NCBI GenBank assembly: GCA_012729555.1
Contig: JAAYCX010000081.1
Span: 29,687 to 93,686 of the forward strand
Direction of reading: 5' to 3'
Length of the DNA stretch: 64,000 nt
DNA from: Acidobacteriota bacterium
Lineage (GTDB): Bacteria; Acidobacteriota; UBA6911
Shown here: in pieces, positions 55,542 to 64,000 of the stretch
Layout of the letters: each line of letters opens with the position of its first letter
Position numbering within the stretch: the first letter of the stretch is position 1
The notes under the pieces: generated by a model
Told to the model about the DNA's origin: nothing
Database searches by the model: none
Seen by the model: only the letters and a program-made list of their open reading frames with translations
Made by a program: the position numbers and the translations under genes

Positions 55542-57056
55542 ATGATTCAGCCGTCACTGGAAGAGGTGAAAGAGCTCGCGCGGCAGGGGAACGTGATCCC
55601 GGTGTCGAAGGACATCATGGGGGATCTCCTCACCCCGGCCGCGGCCTATTTGCGGGTGGCCCACGGCCGGAGCAGGGTGTTCCTCCTGGAGAGCGTCGAG
55701 GGGGGGGAGCGCCTGGCCCGCTATTCGTTCATCGGGTGGGACCCCTTCATCACCGTCCGCGCCCGGGAGGGGGAGGTTTCGGTCGAGCGCCGGGGGGAGG
55801 TCGTCCGGGAGCCGGGCCGGGGGCTCGAAAAGCTGCGGGAGATCGGCCGGGGCTTCCGTCCCGTCGCCGTCGGCGACCTTCCCCCGTTTTTGGGGGGAGG
55901 GGTCGGGTATTTCGCCTACGACCTGGTCCGCCGATTCGAACGGCTCCCCGAACTGGCGGCGGATGACCTGGGCGTGGACGATTACGGGGTGATGTATTTT
56001 TCCACCATCCTGGCCTTCGACCATCTGCGGCACAGGATCCACATCATCGCCAACATCGTCGACGACCGGGGCGGGGCGGACCTGGAGCCCAAATACCGGG
56101 ACGCGGTCCTGCGGATCGAACAGGTCGAAAAGCGCCTCTCCGTCCCCATCTCCCTGCCGTCCCCGCCCGTGCACGAGGAGATCCCCGAGCCGGTGTCGAA
56201 CGTCGGCGCGGAGGAATACTGCCGCAACGTCGAAAAGGCCCGGGAGCATATCCGGGCGGGCGATATCTTCCAGGTGGTGCTGTCGCAGCGCTTCACCATG
56301 CCCGTGACGTGCGATCCGTTCGACATCTACCGCGCCCTCCGTTTCATCAACCCCTCCCCCTACATGTTCTTCCTCAGGATGGACGACCTCGTCGTCGTCG
56401 GGGCCTCCCCCGAGATGCTGGTGAAGGTGAGCGGCCGCAGGGTGGAATACGGCCCCATCGCAGGCACCCGCCCCAGGGGGGCGACCCCGGGGGAGGACGA
56501 ACGCCTGGCGCGCGAACTCGAGGCGGACGCCAAGGAGCGGGCCGAGCACATCATGCTGGTGGACCTCGGGCGGAACGACCTGGGGCGGGTGTGCGAGTAC
56601 GGCTCGGTCAGGGTCACCGACCTGATGCGGATCGAAAAATACAGCCACGTCATGCACCTGGTCAGCGGCGTCGAGGGGACCCTCCGCCCGGGGCTGGACT
56701 GCTTCGACGCCCTGGAGTCGTGCCTCCCGGCGGGGACCGTCTCGGGCGCTCCCAAGGTGCGGGCCATGGAGATCATCGAATCGATGGAGCCGTGCCGCAG
56801 GGGGATCTACGGCGGGGCCGTCGGTTATGTCGATTTTTCCGGGAACCTGGACACCTGCATCGCCCTGCGGACGCTCCTCATCAAGGACGGGACGGCCTAT
56901 ATCCAGGCCGGCGGAGGGATCGTGGCCGATTCCGACCCGGTGCGGGAGCGGGAGGAATCGATCAACAAGGCCAGGGCCCTCGTCCGCGCGGTGAAATTCG
57001 CCCACGAGGGCTTCAGGGGCGCCATCGGCGGCGGCGGACAGGGAGGGCGGCCATGA
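55542..57056 (+). CDS. trpE: Anthranilate synthase component I
   Basis: A 504-residue chorismate-using enzyme that makes anthranilate with ammonia from TrpG. LLES at residues 48-51 is the Trp feedback-inhibition site; the catalytic domain has GASPEMLVKVSGRRVEYGPIAGTRPRG, DLGRNDLGRVCEYGSV and the PAGTVSGAPKVRAMEII segment. It is the first structural gene, behind a leader peptide and terminator. Its stop overlaps the start of trpG by four bases. Confidence 0.97.
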   Translation: MIQPSLEEVKELARQGNVIPVSKDIMGDLLTPAAAYLRVAHGRSRVFLLESVEGGERLARYSFIGWDPFITVRAREGEVSVERRGEVVREPGRGLEKLREIGRGFRPVAVGDLPPFLGGGVGYFAYDLVRRFERLPELAADDLGVDDYGVMYFSTILAFDHLRHRIHIIANIVDDRGGADLEPKYRDAVLRIEQVEKRLSVPISLPSPPVHEEIPEPVSNVGAEEYCRNVEKAREHIRAGDIFQVVLSQRFTMPVTCDPFDIYRALRFINPSPYMFFLRMDDLVVVGASPEMLVKVSGRRVEYGPIAGTRPRGATPGEDERLARELEADAKERAEHIMLVDLGRNDLGRVCEYGSVRVTDLMRIEKYSHVMHLVSGVEGTLRPGLDCFDALESCLPAGTVSGAPKVRAMEIIESMEPCRRGIYGGAVGYVDFSGNLDTCIALRTLLIKDGTAYIQAGGGIVADSDPVREREESINKARALVRAVKFAHEGFRGAIGGGGQGGRP

Positions 57057-57616
57057 TCCTGGTCATCGACAACTACGACTCCTTCACCTTCAACCTCGTG
57101 CAGTACCTCGGCGAGCTGGGGCAGCGGCTCCGCGTCGTCCGCAACGACGCCGTCTCCGTCGGGGACATCGAGGCGCTGGCCCCCGCCTTCATCCTCATCT
57201 CCCCGGGTCCGGGGCGCCCGGAGAACTCGGGCGTCATCATCGAAACGGTCCGGCGCTTCGCCGGAACCATCCCGATCCTGGGGGTGTGCCTCGGGCACCA
57301 GGCGATCGGGGCCGCCTTCGGCGGCCGGGTGGTGCGGGCGCCCGAGATCATGCACGGCAAGACGAGCCAGATCCACCACGACGGCCGTACCCTGTACCGG
57401 GACCTGGACAACCCCTTCCGGGCGACGCGCTACCACTCGCTGGTGGTGTCCCCCGACGGGCTGCCCGACTGCCTGGAGGTTTCCGCCCGCACGGCCGACG
57501 GCGTGATCATGGGGCTGCGCCACCGCTCGCTCCGGGTGGAAGGGGTGCAGTTTCACCCCGAGTCGATCCTGACCGACGCCGGCATGCGGCTGCTGGCCAA
57601 TTTCGTGAACCCTTGA
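57053..57616 (+). CDS. trpG: Anthranilate synthase glutamine amidotransferase component
   Basis: A 187-residue class I glutamine amidotransferase. MILVIDNYDSFTFNLVQYL is the TrpG/PabA start, the nucleophile is Cys79 in GVCLGHQAIG, and the His-Glu pair is in VQFHPES. It supplies ammonia to TrpE. It could also serve p-aminobenzoate synthesis, as in many bacteria with a single amphibolic subunit. Its start overlaps trpE by four bases. No trpD fusion or separate gene follows. Confidence 0.95.
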   Translation: MILVIDNYDSFTFNLVQYLGELGQRLRVVRNDAVSVGDIEALAPAFILISPGPGRPENSGVIIETVRRFAGTIPILGVCLGHQAIGAAFGGRVVRAPEIMHGKTSQIHHDGRTLYRDLDNPFRATRYHSLVVSPDGLPDCLEVSARTADGVIMGLRHRSLRVEGVQFHPESILTDAGMRLLANFVNP

Positions 57617-57627
57617 AAGGGGGGATG

Positions 57628-58446
57628 ATGCCCGAAGTCCCGACCGAGTACGTGCTGCCGGAATCCCTCCGGGGAACCATCCTCGAAAAGATCATGCGCG
57701 CCAAGGCGCGTGAACTGGCAGGGTCGAAGGCGAAGCTCCCGGCCCGCTCGCTCGAGGAGGTCCTCGACCGGGCCCCGGACATCCGCCCCTTCCGCAGAGC
57801 CCTCCTGGCGCACCCTCCCGCCGTCATCGCCGAAATCAAGAAGGCGTCCCCGTCGGCGGGGGTGATCCGGGAGGATTTCGACCCGCTCGCGGTGGCCGGG
57901 GAGTACGCCGCCGCGGGTGCGGCCGCGCTCTCGGTCCTTACCGAGGTGCATCATTTCCTCGGCGGGCTGGAGACCTTGGCCCGCGTGCGGTGGCGTTCGA
58001 ACCTGCCGCTGCTGCGCAAGGACTTCATCGTCGACCCCTACCAGGTCCTGGAGGCGCGGCACGCGGGGGCGGACGCGGTCCTCCTCATCGCCGCCCTGCT
58101 CGACGCTCCCGCCCTCGAGGGTCTCCGCCGAGCGGCGGAGACTCACGGGATGGAGGCGCTGGTGGAGGTGCACGACGAACCGGAGCTCGAAAAGGCGCTC
58201 GCGAGCGGGGCCACCCTGGTCGGCGTCAACAACCGGAACCTCGCGACCCTCGAGGTGTCGCTCGACGTCTCGCTGCGCCTGGCCCGGCTCCTGCCGAAGG
58301 GGGTCACGGCCGTTTCGGAGAGCGGCATCCGCACCGGCGAAGACATCCGCCGGCTCCGGGACGCCGGGTACCGCGGTTTCCTGGTGGGGGAGAGCCTGAT
58401 GCGCTCCCCGTCCCCCGGGGCGGCGCTCCGGCAACTGCTCGGGTAG
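57628..58446 (+). CDS. trpC: Indole-3-glycerol-phosphate synthase
   Basis: A 272-residue TIM-barrel enzyme that closes the indole ring. The catalytic Lys region is VIAEIKKASPSAG, then LTEVHHFLGGLETL, LLRKDFIVDPYQV, VGVNNRNLATLEV and VSESGIRTGEDI. The second ATG of an ATGATG pair is chosen because the AAAGG site is seven bases before it. It follows trpG by 11 bases and precedes trpF by 16. Confidence 0.96.
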   Translation: MPEVPTEYVLPESLRGTILEKIMRAKARELAGSKAKLPARSLEEVLDRAPDIRPFRRALLAHPPAVIAEIKKASPSAGVIREDFDPLAVAGEYAAAGAAALSVLTEVHHFLGGLETLARVRWRSNLPLLRKDFIVDPYQVLEARHAGADAVLLIAALLDAPALEGLRRAAETHGMEALVEVHDEPELEKALASGATLVGVNNRNLATLEVSLDVSLRLARLLPKGVTAVSESGIRTGEDIRRLRDAGYRGFLVGESLMRSPSPGAALRQLLG

Positions 58447-58462
58447 AGGCGGGGGAGGGGCC

Positions 58463-59098
58463 ATGACGAAAGTGAAGGTGTGCGGGATCACGAGCCGCGG
58501 GGACGCGGTGACGGCGCTCGAGCTGGGGGCGGACGCCCTCGGCTTCAATTTCCACCCCGCGAGCCCCCGGTTCATCCGGCCCGGCGCGGCGGCGGCCATC
58601 ATCCGGCGCCTCCCCCCCTTCGCGGTGACCGTGGGGGTTTTCGTCAATCTCCCGGCCGAGGAAGTGGCGCTCGCGGCGGAAGCCTCCGGCGTGGGGGTCC
58701 TGCAGCTGCACGGGGACGAGACCCCCGAAACGTGCCGCGCGCTGGCCCGGTGGCCGCTGGTCAAGGCGCTGCGCATCGGCGGGGAGGGGGTTCCCGGGGA
58801 CCTGGAGGCATACCCGGTCGGGGCTTTCCTGCTCGACGCCCGGGACGAGGCCCTCTACGGCGGCACCGGGAAGACGTTCGACTGGACTCTGGCCCGCGCC
58901 GTCTCGCGCGTGCGGCCCGTCATCCTGGCGGGGGGGCTCCGGGCCGAAAACGTTTCCGAAGCCATCCGAGTCGCCCGGCCCTACGCCGTCGATGTCTGCA
59001 GCGGGGTGGAAGCGGCCCCCGGCGTGAAGGACGCCCGCGCCCTCGCGCAATTCATGAGAGAGGTGAGAGATGTCAGACAGTCCGATCACCGGCCCTGA
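58463..59098 (+). CDS. trpF: Phosphoribosylanthranilate isomerase
   Basis: A 211-residue TIM-barrel enzyme that performs the Amadori rearrangement before Trp[13 protein letters not shown] at the N-terminus holds the catalytic Cys; [32 protein letters not shown] and the C-terminal [15 protein letters not shown], with its phosphate-binding end, are typical. Its last 29 bases overlap trpB, in another frame. Confidence 0.95.
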   Translation: MTKVKVCGITSRGDAVTALELGADALGFNFHPASPRFIRPGAAAAIIRRLPPFAVTVGVFVNLPAEEVALAAEASGVGVLQLHGDETPETCRALARWPLVKALRIGGEGVPGDLEAYPVGAFLLDARDEALYGGTGKTFDWTLARAVSRVRPVILAGGLRAENVSEAIRVARPYAVDVCSGVEAAPGVKDARALAQFMREVRDVRQSDHRP

Positions 59099-60296
59099 CC
59101 GGAGGGGGCGCTATGGCGCCTACGGGGGGCGCTTCGTGCCCGAAACCCTGGTGGGCCCGCTCGAGGAGCTCGAGGAGGCCTATCGCGAGGCTTCGGGGGA
59201 TCCCGGTTTCCGGCGGGAACTGGAGGGGCTGCTCGCATCCTACGTCGGGCGCCCCACCCCGCTCACCCGGGCGCGGCGCCTCGAACGCCTCCTGGGGAAG
59301 GGGCGCGTCTATCTCAAGCGCGAGGACCTGACCCACACGGGCGCCCACAAGATCAACAACGCCGTCGGCCAGGCGCTCCTGGCCCGCCGCATGGGCAAGG
59401 GGCGCCTCATCGCGGAAACCGGCGCGGGGCAGCACGGCGTGGCGACGGCGACCGTGGCCGCCCTTTTCGGGATGCGGTGCGAGATCTACATGGGGACGGA
59501 GGACATGCGCCGGCAGGAGCTGAACGTCTTCCGGATGCGGCTCCTGGGGGCCCGGGTCCGCCCCGTCGACAGCGGCACCCGCACCCTCAAGGACGCCATC
59601 AACGAGGCGATGCGCGACTGGGTGACGAATGTCGCCGACACCCACTACCTGCTCGGGTCGGTGCTGGGCGCCCACCCCTACCCCTGGATCGTGCGCGATT
59701 TCCAGTCCGTGATCGGGCGCGAGGCCCGCGCCCAGGTCCTCGCGGCCGAGGGGCGGCTGCCCGACCTGCTGATCGCGTGCGTGGGGGGGGGGAGCAACGC
59801 CATGGGGCTCTTTTACGATTTTCTCGGCGACCCCGGGGTACGCATGGTCGGGGTGGAGGCCGGGGGGCGCGGCACGGCGCTGGGGGAGCACGCCGCCCGC
59901 TTCGGCGGGGGGCGCCTGGGGGTCCTGCAGGGGACCTACAGCTATGTCCTTCAGGACGACAACGGCCAGATCGCCGCGACCCACTCGGTGTCCGCGGGGC
60001 TCGATTACGCCAGCGTCGGCCCGGAACACGCGTGCCTCCACGACAGCGGCCGGGTCACCTACACTTCGGTCACGGACGAACTGGCCCTGGAAGCCTTCCA
60101 GCTCCTCGCCCGGCAGGAGGGGATCATCCCGGCGCTCGAGAGCGCCCACGCCGTGGCGGAACTGGTCCGCATGGCCCCCGGCCTCGGCCGGGACTCGCTG
60201 GTGGTGCTGAACCTGTCGGGGCGCGGCGACAAGGACGTCGCCCAGGTGGCCCGGATTCTGGAAGCCGGGGGCGGGGAAGGAGGGACGGATGACTGA
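59070..60296 (+). CDS. trpB: Tryptophan synthase beta chain
   Basis: A 408-residue PLP enzyme joining indole with serine. The PLP-Lys is Lys94 in [28 protein letters not shown], the GGGSNAMG phosphate loop and the [18 protein letters not shown] substrate segment are present. This is the TrpB1 type that pairs with TrpA. The ATG at 59070 lies within the end of trpF, and its own end overlaps trpA by eight bases. Confidence 0.97.
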   Translation: MSDSPITGPDRRGRYGAYGGRFVPETLVGPLEELEEAYREASGDPGFRRELEGLLASYVGRPTPLTRARRLERLLGKGRVYLKREDLTHTGAHKINNAVGQALLARRMGKGRLIAETGAGQHGVATATVAALFGMRCEIYMGTEDMRRQELNVFRMRLLGARVRPVDSGTRTLKDAINEAMRDWVTNVADTHYLLGSVLGAHPYPWIVRDFQSVIGREARAQVLAAEGRLPDLLIACVGGGSNAMGLFYDFLGDPGVRMVGVEAGGRGTALGEHAARFGGGRLGVLQGTYSYVLQDDNGQIAATHSVSAGLDYASVGPEHACLHDSGRVTYTSVTDELALEAFQLLARQEGIIPALESAHAVAELVRMAPGLGRDSLVVLNLSGRGDKDVAQVARILEAGGGEGGTDD

Positions 60297-61107
60297 TCAG
60301 GGAGAGACGGGGACCCGCCGCATAGGAAAGATGTTCGACCGGCTGCGCGCGCGGGGGGAAAAGGCCTTCATCCCCTTCATCATGGCGGGGGACCCGGACC
60401 TGGAGACGACCGTCCGGCTCGTCCCGGAATTGGAGCGGGCGGGATCCCACATCGTGGAGCTGGGGGTCCCGTTTTCCGACCCGGTGGCGGACGGGCCCGT
60501 CATCCAGCGCGCCGGCATGCGCGCGCTGCGGCACGGGTACGCGCTCGGGGACTATCTCGGGGCCATCGCGGAGATCCGGAAGGTGAGCGACATCCCCCTC
60601 ATCCTCTTCAGCTACCTGAACCCGGTGCTGCAGTACGGGCTGGAGCGGCTGGCGCGCGGGGCGCGCGCCGCGGGGGGCGACGGCGCCCTGATTACGGACA
60701 TCACCCCCGAGGAAGGGGACGAATACCGGGAGTGCATGCGGCGCCACGAACTGGACTGCGTCTTCCTGGCCGCCCCGACCAGCGGTCCCGAGCGGGTCCG
60801 GCGGATCGCCGAGTGCTCGACCGGTTTCATCTACGTGGTTTCGCGGGCCGGGGTCACGGGAGCGCGGCGGGAGCTTTCCGGCACCGTCAGACCGACCGTC
60901 GAGCGGGTCCGGGCGCACACGGCGCTGCCGATCGCGGTCGGTTTCGGGATCTCGGCGCCGGAGCAGGTCCGGTCGGTATGGGAGATCGCCGACGGAGCCG
61001 TGGTGGGGAGCGCCATCGTGGCCGAGATGGAAAAGGGAGGGGACGCCGCGGGGTTTCCCGCCCGGGTCGGCGCGTTCTGCCGGTGGCTATCGGGGGCCGG
61101 CGCCTGA
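60289..61107 (+). CDS. trpA: Tryptophan synthase alpha chain
   Basis: A 272-residue TIM-barrel that cleaves indole-3-glycerol phosphate to indole, which passes to Trp[47 protein letters not shown] (Glu and Asp of the active site) and [13 protein letters not shown] are the family motifs. It is the last trp gene, overlapping trpB by eight bases and followed after 63 bases by the ferredoxin/ASKHA gene. Confidence 0.97.
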   Translation: MTDQGETGTRRIGKMFDRLRARGEKAFIPFIMAGDPDLETTVRLVPELERAGSHIVELGVPFSDPVADGPVIQRAGMRALRHGYALGDYLGAIAEIRKVSDIPLILFSYLNPVLQYGLERLARGARAAGGDGALITDITPEEGDEYRECMRRHELDCVFLAAPTSGPERVRRIAECSTGFIYVVSRAGVTGARRELSGTVRPTVERVRAHTALPIAVGFGISAPEQVRSVWEIADGAVVGSAIVAEMEKGGDAAGFPARVGAFCRWLSGAGA

Positions 61108-61170
61108 TTGTCAGGTTGTGCCGCCGCAACCCGCCGGGTTCCGGGGGAAGGGATTCAGGGAGGTCCGCCA

Positions 61171-62970
61171 GTGCATACGATCGATTTCGAGCCCGTGGGC
61201 CGGCGCGGGAAGTGCCCCGACGGGGAGTCCCTGCTGGAATGCGGCCGCCGCCTGAACGTGGACATCGTCAGCATCTGCGGCGGAATGGGCATCTGCCACC
61301 AGTGCAGGGTGCAGGTCATCTCCGGCCCCGTCAGCGGGAGGACGCCGGAAGAGGCGGCGGCCTTCTCGGAGCAGGAGCGGGGACGGAACTGCCGCCTGGC
61401 CTGCCGCACCTGGCCGCAGGGGGACGTCAAGGTGCATATCCCGCCCGAGTCGCTGTCGGCCCCCCAGCGCACCCAGGTGGAGGGGCTGGAGGTCGAGATC
61501 GAACCGGAGCCGCTCGTGCGGGGACTCGAGGTGCGGCTCACCCCCCCCACGCTCGAGGAGCCCACTGCGGACGAACAGAACCTGAAAAGGGCCATCGGGG
61601 AGCAGCACGGGGTCCGTGCCGGGATCGTGGATCTCGGCGTCCTCCAGGAGGGTTTTCCGAAGATCCGGGAATGGGGGTGGAGACTGTCCGCCGCCCTGCG
61701 CGGGAATGAAGTCGTGGCGCTGGGGGCGCCCGCGACCCGATGGCTGGGCCTGGCGGTGGATATCGGGACCACCAAGATCGCCTGTTACCTGGTGGATATG
61801 CAGACGGGAAAGACCCTCGGCTCGAGGGGGCTGATGAACCCGCAGATCGCCTGCGGCGAGGACGTGATCGCGCGCATCTACGCCGCGGGGAAGGGGCCCG
61901 AAAACGCCGGGAAGCTTCAGGATCTGCTCGTCGAGGCGCTCGACAAGGCCCTGGAATCGCTTTGCGAGGAGACGGGTTCGGTCCGGTCGGAAGTGGTCGA
62001 TGCGGTGATCGTGGGAAACACCGCCATCCACCACCTCTTCCTCCGGCTTCCGGTGCTGCAGCTGGGGCGATCGCCCTACGTGCCCGCCCTCCGCTCCGCC
62101 CTGGACGTCAAGGCCCGCGACCTGGGGCTCGAGCTCGCGCCCGGGGCCTGGGTGCACCTGCTTCCCAACATCGCCGGATTCTGCGGCGCGGACCACGTCT
62201 CCATGCTCCTGGCGACGGGCTTGGCGGAGATGGAGGGGGTCAACCTGGCCATCGACATCGGCACCAATACCGAGATCTGCCTGAATGTCCACGGCCGCAT
62301 GGCCAGCGTCTCCTGCGCCTCGGGCCCCGCTTTCGAAGGGGCCCATATCCGGCACGGAATGCGCGCGGCCCCGGGGGCGATCGAGCATGTGCGGTTGTCC
62401 GCCGCCGGGCTGCAGATTCAGACCATCGGGAACCAGCCCCCGATCGGCATCTGCGGTTCGGGCCTCCTCGACGTGGTGGCCCAGCTCCGGCTCCACGGTA
62501 TCCTGGACTCCGGCGGGAGGATGCTGTCGCACCCCCTGGTGCGCCGGCTGGACGGCTCGCGCGAATTCGTGCTCGTCGAGCGCGCGGGGGAGGAAGCGAT
62601 CACCGTGTCCCAGAAGGACGTCCGGGAACTGCAGCTGGCCAAAGCCGCCATCCGCCTGGGGATCCGGGCCCTGTGCGAAGCGGAGGGGCTCGAGGAGGGG
62701 GTGATCGGGCGGGTCCTCATCGCCGGGGCGTTCGGGACCTTCATCGACGTGGAGAGCGCCGTCGCCATCGGGATGCTCCCGCCCCTGCCCCTGGAGCGGT
62801 ACCGGCAGGTGGGGAACGCGGCGGGGACGGGCGCCCGGCTCGCCCTGATGTCCCGCGGTCGGCGGCTGGAGGCGGAGCGGATCGCGGAGCGCACCCGGTA
62901 CATCGAGCTGGCCGGCATCCCCGATTTCGGCCGCAAATACGCCGAGGCGAGCGTCATCGACCCCCGCTAG
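61171..62970 (+). CDS. [2Fe-2S]/ASKHA protein, RACo-like corrinoid activator
   Basis: A 599-residue protein. Residues 1-90 are a [2Fe-2S] ferredoxin domain with ligands Cys36, Cys42, Cys45 and Cys78 (SICGGMGICHQC and CRLAC). After a linker of about 60 residues there is an ASKHA-type ATPase domain: VDIGTTKIACYLVD, VGNTAIHHLFLRLPV, AIDIGTNTEIC and VLIAGAFGTF. This arrangement is that of reductive activators of corrinoid proteins (RACo, RamA), which restore Co(I) using ATP. The GTG start at 61171 has a GGGAGGT site. It follows trpA on the same strand and may be cotranscribed. Confidence 0.85.
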   Translation: MHTIDFEPVGRRGKCPDGESLLECGRRLNVDIVSICGGMGICHQCRVQVISGPVSGRTPEEAAAFSEQERGRNCRLACRTWPQGDVKVHIPPESLSAPQRTQVEGLEVEIEPEPLVRGLEVRLTPPTLEEPTADEQNLKRAIGEQHGVRAGIVDLGVLQEGFPKIREWGWRLSAALRGNEVVALGAPATRWLGLAVDIGTTKIACYLVDMQTGKTLGSRGLMNPQIACGEDVIARIYAAGKGPENAGKLQDLLVEALDKALESLCEETGSVRSEVVDAVIVGNTAIHHLFLRLPVLQLGRSPYVPALRSALDVKARDLGLELAPGAWVHLLPNIAGFCGADHVSMLLATGLAEMEGVNLAIDIGTNTEICLNVHGRMASVSCASGPAFEGAHIRHGMRAAPGAIEHVRLSAAGLQIQTIGNQPPIGICGSGLLDVVAQLRLHGILDSGGRMLSHPLVRRLDGSREFVLVERAGEEAITVSQKDVRELQLAKAAIRLGIRALCEAEGLEEGVIGRVLIAGAFGTFIDVESAVAIGMLPPLPLERYRQVGNAAGTGARLALMSRGRRLEAERIAERTRYIELAGIPDFGRKYAEASVIDPR

Positions 62971-62991
62971 CCGCCTCCCCCGGCGGCCGTC

Positions 62992-63507
62992 TCAGGGGCA
63001 TTCCGAGAAATGGTAGAAGCGGCCGACCTCGATCGATGCGGCGCCGAAGCAGGCGTGGTCCCCCTGCACATCGGGGACGTAACCGGTTTCTTCCCCCGCC
63101 TCCCCGATCCAGAGTTCCACCCGGGTCGGGAAGTTGGCCTTCGAGAGCGGCTGGATCTTTCGGCGGTCGCGGTCCTCGAGCTCGGGCGCCTGCTGGCTCA
63201 CCAGGTAGGCGGTGAGCCTTCCCAGGTCGCCGATCAGTTCCCCCTGGCGCGAGTAGGCCTTCGTGCCGTCCCCGAAGTGCCAGACGAAGATGGCCACCCG
63301 GTCGGGGAAGGACTGGGCCGTCATCTGGGTCCAGTAGGAGGTCCAGGTGAACTCGGCCTTCCCCCCCTCGTGGAGCATGAACCCGGTCCGCTCCCTCTGG
63401 ATCCCGTCGTGGTCGTATGGGCTGTGGTTGCGCAGCTGGGCCGTTGCCGCCGGCCCGGCCGCGATCAACAGGACAACAAGAAAAACGGTGGTTTTCGGCA
63501 GGCGCAT
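62992..63507 (-). CDS. Secreted protein of unknown function
   Basis: A 171-residue protein with a signal peptide ([20 protein letters not shown]). The mature part has many aromatic residues ([27 protein letters not shown]) and two Cys residues, in ACFGA and at the C-terminal SECP, which could form a disulfide. I do not recognise the family. A promoter -10 TATAAT is at 63525-63530 and the ribosome binding site is GGGAGGGG. Confidence 0.7.
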   Translation of the reverse strand: MRLPKTTVFLVVLLIAAGPAATAQLRNHSPYDHDGIQRERTGFMLHEGGKAEFTWTSYWTQMTAQSFPDRVAIFVWHFGDGTKAYSRQGELIGDLGRLTAYLVSQQAPELEDRDRRKIQPLSKANFPTRVELWIGEAGEETGYVPDVQGDHACFGAASIEVGRFYHFSECP

Positions 63508-63524
63508 GGTTCCCCTCCCGCCCC

Positions 63525-63530
63525 ATTATA
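63525..63530 (-). promoter_or_regulatory. -10 box before the secreted protein gene
   Basis: TATAAT reads on the minus strand from 63530 to 63525, 17 bases before the ATG at 63507. No clear -35 is seen in the GC-rich sequence between this gene and rho. Confidence 0.5.
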
Positions 63531-63572
63531 CCCGAATCGGGGGCGCGGGCTGAACCGGCGCGTCGCCGGGAG

Positions 63573-64000
63573 TCAGTTTTTCCCTCCGGAGAGCGAGTTC
63601 AGGAAATCGCTGTTCGTCTTGGTCTTGGAAAGTTTTTCCAGGAGCAGCTCCATGCTTTCGACGGGAGAGAGCGGGTTGAGCACCTTGCGCAGGACCCAGA
63701 TGCGGGCGAGGTCGGCCGAGTCGACGAGCAGTTCCTCCTTGCGGGTCCCGGACTTGTTGATGTCGATGGCGGGGAAGACGCGCTTGTCGACCAGTTTGCG
63801 CTCCAGGTGGAGCTCCATGTTGCCGGTCCCCTTGAATTCCTCGAAGATCACGTCGTCCATGCGGCTCCCGGTGTCCACCAGGGCCGTGGCGATGATGGTG
63901 ATGCTCCCCCCCTCCTCGATGTTGCGCGCGGCGCCGAAGAAGCGCTTCGGCCGCTGCAGGGCGTTGCTGTCCACGCCGCCCGACAGGACCTTCCCGCTCG
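63573..64000 (-). CDS. rho: Transcription termination factor Rho, C-terminal part
   Basis: The last 142 codons of Rho are inside; the frame continues past the right edge. [69 protein letters not shown] and the final [10 protein letters not shown] are typical of the RNA-dependent ATPase that ends transcripts. The R-loop part includes the conserved Lys-Ser-Gly-Thr-Arg. It precedes the small secreted protein gene on the same strand. Confidence 0.97.
   Translation of the reverse strand, partial: SGKVLSGGVDSNALQRPKRFFGAARNIEEGGSITIIATALVDTGSRMDDVIFEEFKGTGNMELHLERKLVDKRVFPAIDINKSGTRKEELLVDSADLARIWVLRKVLNPLSPVESMELLLEKLSKTKTNSDFLNSLSGGKN

Overview
The window is chromosomal DNA of a high-GC, diderm, LPS-bearing bacterium. 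It is densely packed (about 62 protein genes in 64 kb) and shows no insertion sequence, phage gene, CRISPR array, rRNA or recognisable tRNA. Outer-membrane biogenesis genes (lpxC, lolA, lspA, uppS-cdsA-dxr-rseP, a PBP1b-type synthase, mpl), two hopanoid-tail genes of the HpnI/HpnK type and a VWA protein resembling the 'VWFA-related Acidobacterial' family point to Acidobacteriota; the class cannot be fixed from sequence alone. Tungstate uptake, two MoeA-type genes and a corrinoid-activator-like iron-sulfur protein suggest a largely anaerobic metabolism (inference).

Layout. 1-6.5 kb: end of a P-type cation ATPase, an unknown protein, then hpnI-hpnK-aminotransferase on the minus strand, a PdxB-like dehydrogenase and an unknown nuclease-like protein. 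6.5-12.9 kb: ligA, a coiled-coil protein, an RsbW-like kinase plus STAS pair, then rseP and dxr. 13-17.3 kb: cdsA, uppS, truA, pyrE (minus), yebC and ruvC (plus). 17.3-23 kb: a minus-strand run clpB-grpE-nuoF-Memo. 23-30.2 kb: ileS, lspA, lolA, inositol phosphatase, yqeY, uvrC. 30.2-41.5 kb: sugar nucleotidyltransferase, pgsA, AMMECR1, a site-2 protease with CBS domains, a universal stress protein, an emfourin-like protein, an ECF sigma factor, the VWA protein, mpl, an M16 homologue and a second DegT aminotransferase.

41.5-51.8 kb is the most distinctive region. A minus-strand operon HD/zinc-ribbon protein, moeA, moeA fused to a periplasmic-binding-protein-like (PBP-like) domain, and PBP1b is followed, further upstream on the same strand, by a regulator-tupA-tupB-tupC tungstate transport operon. 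The regulator carries the same PBP-like ligand domain as the MoeA fusion. This suggests that one ligand-sensing domain was deployed both in transcription control and in the metal-insertion enzyme.

53.6-61.1 kb: a cyclase-family hydrolase, lpxC and a trp operon (trpE-G-C-F-B-A, no trpD). The trp operon is preceded by a 29-codon leader peptide with four Trp codons and an intrinsic terminator, a classical translation-coupled attenuator. The window closes with a corrinoid-activator-like [2Fe-2S]/ASKHA protein, a small secreted protein and the C-terminal part of Rho.
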